Assembly: GCA_024227475.1 (NCBI GenBank)
Contig: JAAEUI010000335.1
Span: 16,822-80,821 of the forward strand
DNA from: Paracoccaceae bacterium
Lineage (GTDB): Bacteria; Pseudomonadota; Alphaproteobacteria; Rhodobacterales; Rhodobacteraceae
Length of the DNA: 64,000 bases
Direction: 5' to 3'
In this document: piece after piece, positions 61,901 through 64,000 of the stretch
How positions within the stretch are numbered: the stretch's first letter is position 1
Layout of the letters: every line of letters begins with the position of its first letter
Notes under the pieces: generated by a model
What the model was told of the DNA's origin: nothing
Database searches by the model: none
What the model saw: the letters and a program-made list of their open reading frames with translations, nothing else
Translations under genes and position numbers: made by a program

Positions 61901-61989
61901 ATCACGCCTATCAGGTTTTTCCCGATGTATTATCGAGAAGGGTTGTTTTGGTTGTTATAGCCAGGCCATGAAACACCAGACTAACTCTT

Positions 61990-62014
61990 TTCGGGGCAAG
62001 AGACCTGCCCCGAA
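61990..62014 (-). other. Intercistronic hairpin between the sugar-binding protein and permease genes
   Basis: A perfect 9-bp stem (TTCGGGGCA / TGCCCCGAA) with a 7-nt loop, 23 nt after the binding-protein stop. On the minus strand it is preceded by an A-tract but not followed by Ts, so readthrough to the permease genes is expected. It fits the pattern of hairpins after binding-protein genes in this window. Confidence 0.6.
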
Positions 62015-62037
62015 GTAGTTTTTGCTGAACTGGCAGC

Positions 62038-63060
62038 CTAGTTGGCCAGCAATTCGGCCAGGTTACCTTCAAACTTGAAGTTTTCCTGCAGGAAGCGCTG
62101 TGCCCCGGCCAATGTAGTGTTCCAGTAGTCGATCTCTTGGCTCAGGGTAGGGATTTCCATCCAGGCATCAATGGCGAGTTCACCACGTGCCATCGCCACC
62201 AAGGTGTCCACCTCGGCGCGCGCGTTGTCGCGGACCTGGCCTTGGGTCAGTTTGAACGAGCTGTTGGGATCGAATATCTTGATCATGGCATTTTCGCCGC
62301 CATCAACACCGGCAATAATCTCGGTCAGCGGAACACCGTTGTCCATCTTGCCACGTCCCAGCTGTTCTGCTGCAGCCAGAGCACCTAACGCCATATCGTC
62401 ATTACCGCCGAAGATAATGTTCACACCTGGGTTGGCCTGCAGAATATCCAACATGATTTCCATGGATTTCACAGTGTTGCCAAAGCCATTTTGCTGCGCC
62501 ACAACCTTTGCGTCAGGCGCGATCGATTTAACGCCGGCAACGAACGGCCCGGTACGCAGATGAACAACCTGTTCAAATCCGCCAAAGTCCAGAATGGCGA
62601 TCTCGATCGGTTTGTCCGGGTTGGCCGCAATCCACTTTTCTGCAGCAACAACGCCTTCACGATGAGAAGACAGTGCTTCTTGCGGCGCAATGTGGGGCGC
62701 ATTTTTCGTTTCAGGATAAATCAGCGTTGTGGTGATCGGAATGCCCGCGGCATGGGCCTTGGCCACGGCGGCGGCTGTCATCCCAATGTCGGGCGAATGA
62801 AGCGCGATACCGTCTACCCCTTGGGCAATCAGGTTTTCCACAGCACTTAGCGTGGTGTCAGAATTTGCCTGGCCATCCACGACGATGGTTTTTGCACCAT
62901 AATACTTGTCGGCATGGTCCGCGAACATCTCAACGATGGACTGGTGATATGAGTGCTCCAGTGTGTATGGGATTTTCCCCAACACCAGCACGTCGTCAGC
63001 CATCGCAGCAGTTGCCGTCAGACCTGCGGCCACAACGGCCGTTGTCAGTAGCTTTTTCAT
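62038..63060 (-). CDS. Sugar ABC transporter substrate-binding protein
   Basis: 340 residues from the ATG at 63060, supported by a GAGAGGAAA ribosome binding site and the Sec signal peptide that follows (MKKLLTTAVVAAGLTATAAM, cleavage near AMA-DD). It is a type I periplasmic sugar-binding protein (RbsB-like): KIPYTLEHSYHQSIVEMFADHADKY, LIAQGVDGIALHSPD and NIIFGGNDDMALGALAAAEQLG are the usual segments. The sugar is unknown. The aldo/keto reductase upstream, of the aldose dehydrogenase type, suggests an aldose such as fucose or arabinose. Confidence 0.9.
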   Translation of the reverse strand: MKKLLTTAVVAAGLTATAAMADDVLVLGKIPYTLEHSYHQSIVEMFADHADKYYGAKTIVVDGQANSDTTLSAVENLIAQGVDGIALHSPDIGMTAAAVAKAHAAGIPITTTLIYPETKNAPHIAPQEALSSHREGVVAAEKWIAANPDKPIEIAILDFGGFEQVVHLRTGPFVAGVKSIAPDAKVVAQQNGFGNTVKSMEIMLDILQANPGVNIIFGGNDDMALGALAAAEQLGRGKMDNGVPLTEIIAGVDGGENAMIKIFDPNSSFKLTQGQVRDNARAEVDTLVAMARGELAIDAWMEIPTLSQEIDYWNTTLAGAQRFLQENFKFEGNLAELLAN

Positions 63061-63170
63061 GATCTTTTTCCTCTCTGTTAGTACATTGCACCGGAGGCCA
63101 TCGGGCAGACCGGCTTTTTGATTGACCAAAAGCCCCCATCTCAAAGGACTCCCCCGCAATTATTTCCGAA

Positions 63171-64000
63171 CTAGCTGGCCGCCTCCTCCTCGGCCTCGCC
63201 TACCGGTGCATCCTCACGCAGCAACCCTTGAGATTTTAGATCAGCCCAAAGAGCGTGAGGAACTTTGGTGTCGAACAAACTCATGTTCATTTCGACTTCC
63301 TGTGGCGCCATCGCGCCGGGAATGAGAATTTTCACAACCGGATGCAAAAGCGTGAACTGCAATGCAGCCTGAGGCAATTTCACCCCATGTGCTTCGCAGA
63401 CAGACTGAATTTTACGGGTACGTTCGAGAATTTCCTCAGACGCAGGTGCGTATTGATAACGCGCACCTTCAACCGGGCCAGTCGCAAGAATTCCTGAATT
63501 ATAGGCACCGCCGAGAATGATACCGACATCGCGTTTTTCGCATAGCGGGAAGAAACTATTCAGAGGTTCTTGTTCGAGCAGCGTGTAGCGACCGGCCAGT
63601 AGGAAACAGTCGAAATCCCCTTCAGCCAGAAGCGTTTCACACACTTCCCATTCGTTTACGCCAGCACCGATCGCCGCGATTACCTTGGCGTTCTTAAGCT
63701 CTTGCATCGCGCGAAAGCCGCCCTGGTCAAACAATTGCCGAATGGTTGCATCGGCCCGCTCGCGGTCACCAAAGCTAAACATATCACCGACATCATGCGC
63801 CAACAAAACATCAACCCTATCGACACCCAGTCGTTTCAGGCTGGCCTCGTGGCTCTTCATGATCCCGTCGTATGAATAGTCAAAGACAATCTTTTTTTGT
63901 GGCACACCAACAAAGGCCTCAGGCGTCACATCCTCGGGGGCGCAGTCCTCAAGAAGACGCCCCACCTTGGTAGAAATCGTGACATTCTCACGGCCAACGC
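63171..64000 (-). CDS. Aldo/keto reductase, aldose/pyridoxal dehydrogenase type (5' end outside window)
   Basis: The frame is open to the right window edge. Reading from there it gives VGRENVTISTKVGRLLEDCA, the internal sequence of an aldo/keto reductase, so the N terminus with the first catalytic residues is missing. The visible part has the beta-barrel elements RVDVLLAHDVGDMFSFG (His of the active site), IGAGVNEWEVCETLL and LPQAALQFTLLHPVVKILIPGAMAPQEVEMNM, the NADP-phosphate/adenine region. The closest type by sequence feel is D-threo-aldose (L-fucose) 1-dehydrogenase or pyridoxal 4-dehydrogenase. It ends 111 nt before the sugar-binding-protein gene and likely processes the imported sugar. 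Confidence 0.85.
   Translation of the reverse strand, partial: VGRENVTISTKVGRLLEDCAPEDVTPEAFVGVPQKKIVFDYSYDGIMKSHEASLKRLGVDRVDVLLAHDVGDMFSFGDRERADATIRQLFDQGGFRAMQELKNAKVIAAIGAGVNEWEVCETLLAEGDFDCFLLAGRYTLLEQEPLNSFFPLCEKRDVGIILGGAYNSGILATGPVEGARYQYAPASEEILERTRKIQSVCEAHGVKLPQAALQFTLLHPVVKILIPGAMAPQEVEMNMSLFDTKVPHALWADLKSQGLLREDAPVGEAEEEAAS

Noticed and set aside
61990..62014. Calling the hairpin a Rho-independent terminator
   Set aside because: On the transcribed strand no T-run follows the stem, and the permease genes downstream need the same transcript. A stabilising or attenuating structure is more likely.
1..64000. CRISPR arrays, tRNA or rRNA genes, phage genes, integrases and intact insertion sequences
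   Set aside because: I looked for regularly spaced repeats, cloverleaf patterns and transposase or integrase motifs and saw none beyond the weak IS6-like relic; I could not run dedicated searches.

Overview
The window looks like a piece of chromosome, or a large replicon, from an aerobic alphaproteobacterium, most likely a marine Rhodobacterales (Roseobacter-type) organism. This is inference from gene content: very many TRAP, TTT (tripartite tricarboxylate) and ABC uptake systems, each packed with LysR, IclR, LuxR or GntR regulators and small sets of dehydrogenases, hydrolases and lyases. There are no housekeeping, rRNA or tRNA genes. It reads as a catabolic accessory region.

Layout. (1) 1-5468, minus: one operon with a TTT transporter (tctC-tctB-tctA), a Gfo/Idh/MocA dehydrogenase, a DctP-like protein without signal peptide and the start of a dctQ. 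(2) 6254-10131, plus: a second Gfo/Idh/MocA enzyme, an M24 'pita-bread' protein with altered metal ligands and a short PEP-synthase-like dikinase. Two copies of a ~110-bp promoter-like repeat precede the first two of these genes. (3) 10231-19855: LysR, a second TTT system (tctB-tctA-tctC), a tandem EthD-like protein, an AhpD-like protein, an AEC carrier, a D-2-hydroxyacid dehydrogenase and a zinc alcohol dehydrogenase.

(4) 20174-40812, minus, is the most unusual part. Two copies of a pyrogallol transhydroxylase/resorcinol hydroxylase-type molybdenum enzyme (large and small subunit) flank a TRAP transporter and its IclR regulator. Downstream of the first pair come a ThDP enzyme, a crotonase carrying all five catalytic residues of 6-oxocamphor hydrolase, a beta-hydroxyacid dehydrogenase, a DoxX-like membrane protein and an Fe-S molybdopterin oxidoreductase. 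Upstream of the second pair, whose large subunit has a one-base frameshift, are an FAH-family hydrolase and a VOC protein. Together this suggests an undescribed route that hydroxylates a phenolic or cyclic compound with water, makes a cyclic diketone and opens the ring hydrolytically.

(5) 40918-50655: a LuxR regulator, then a minus-strand operon of cyclase-type hydrolase, 3-hydroxyacyl-CoA-dehydrogenase-like enzyme, complete Liv-type ABC transporter and a beta-keto acid cleavage enzyme, with a divergent IclR gene. (6) 50672-56922: LysR, a cytoplasmic sulfatase, a TAXI-type TRAP binding protein and a fused DctQM permease. (7) 57707-64000: a GntR regulator facing a ribose-type sugar ABC operon and an aldo/keto reductase cut by the window edge.

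Recurring non-coding structure: GC-rich hairpins directly after five solute-binding-protein genes, three copies of a double-hairpin repeat, and several perfect palindromes in promoter regions.
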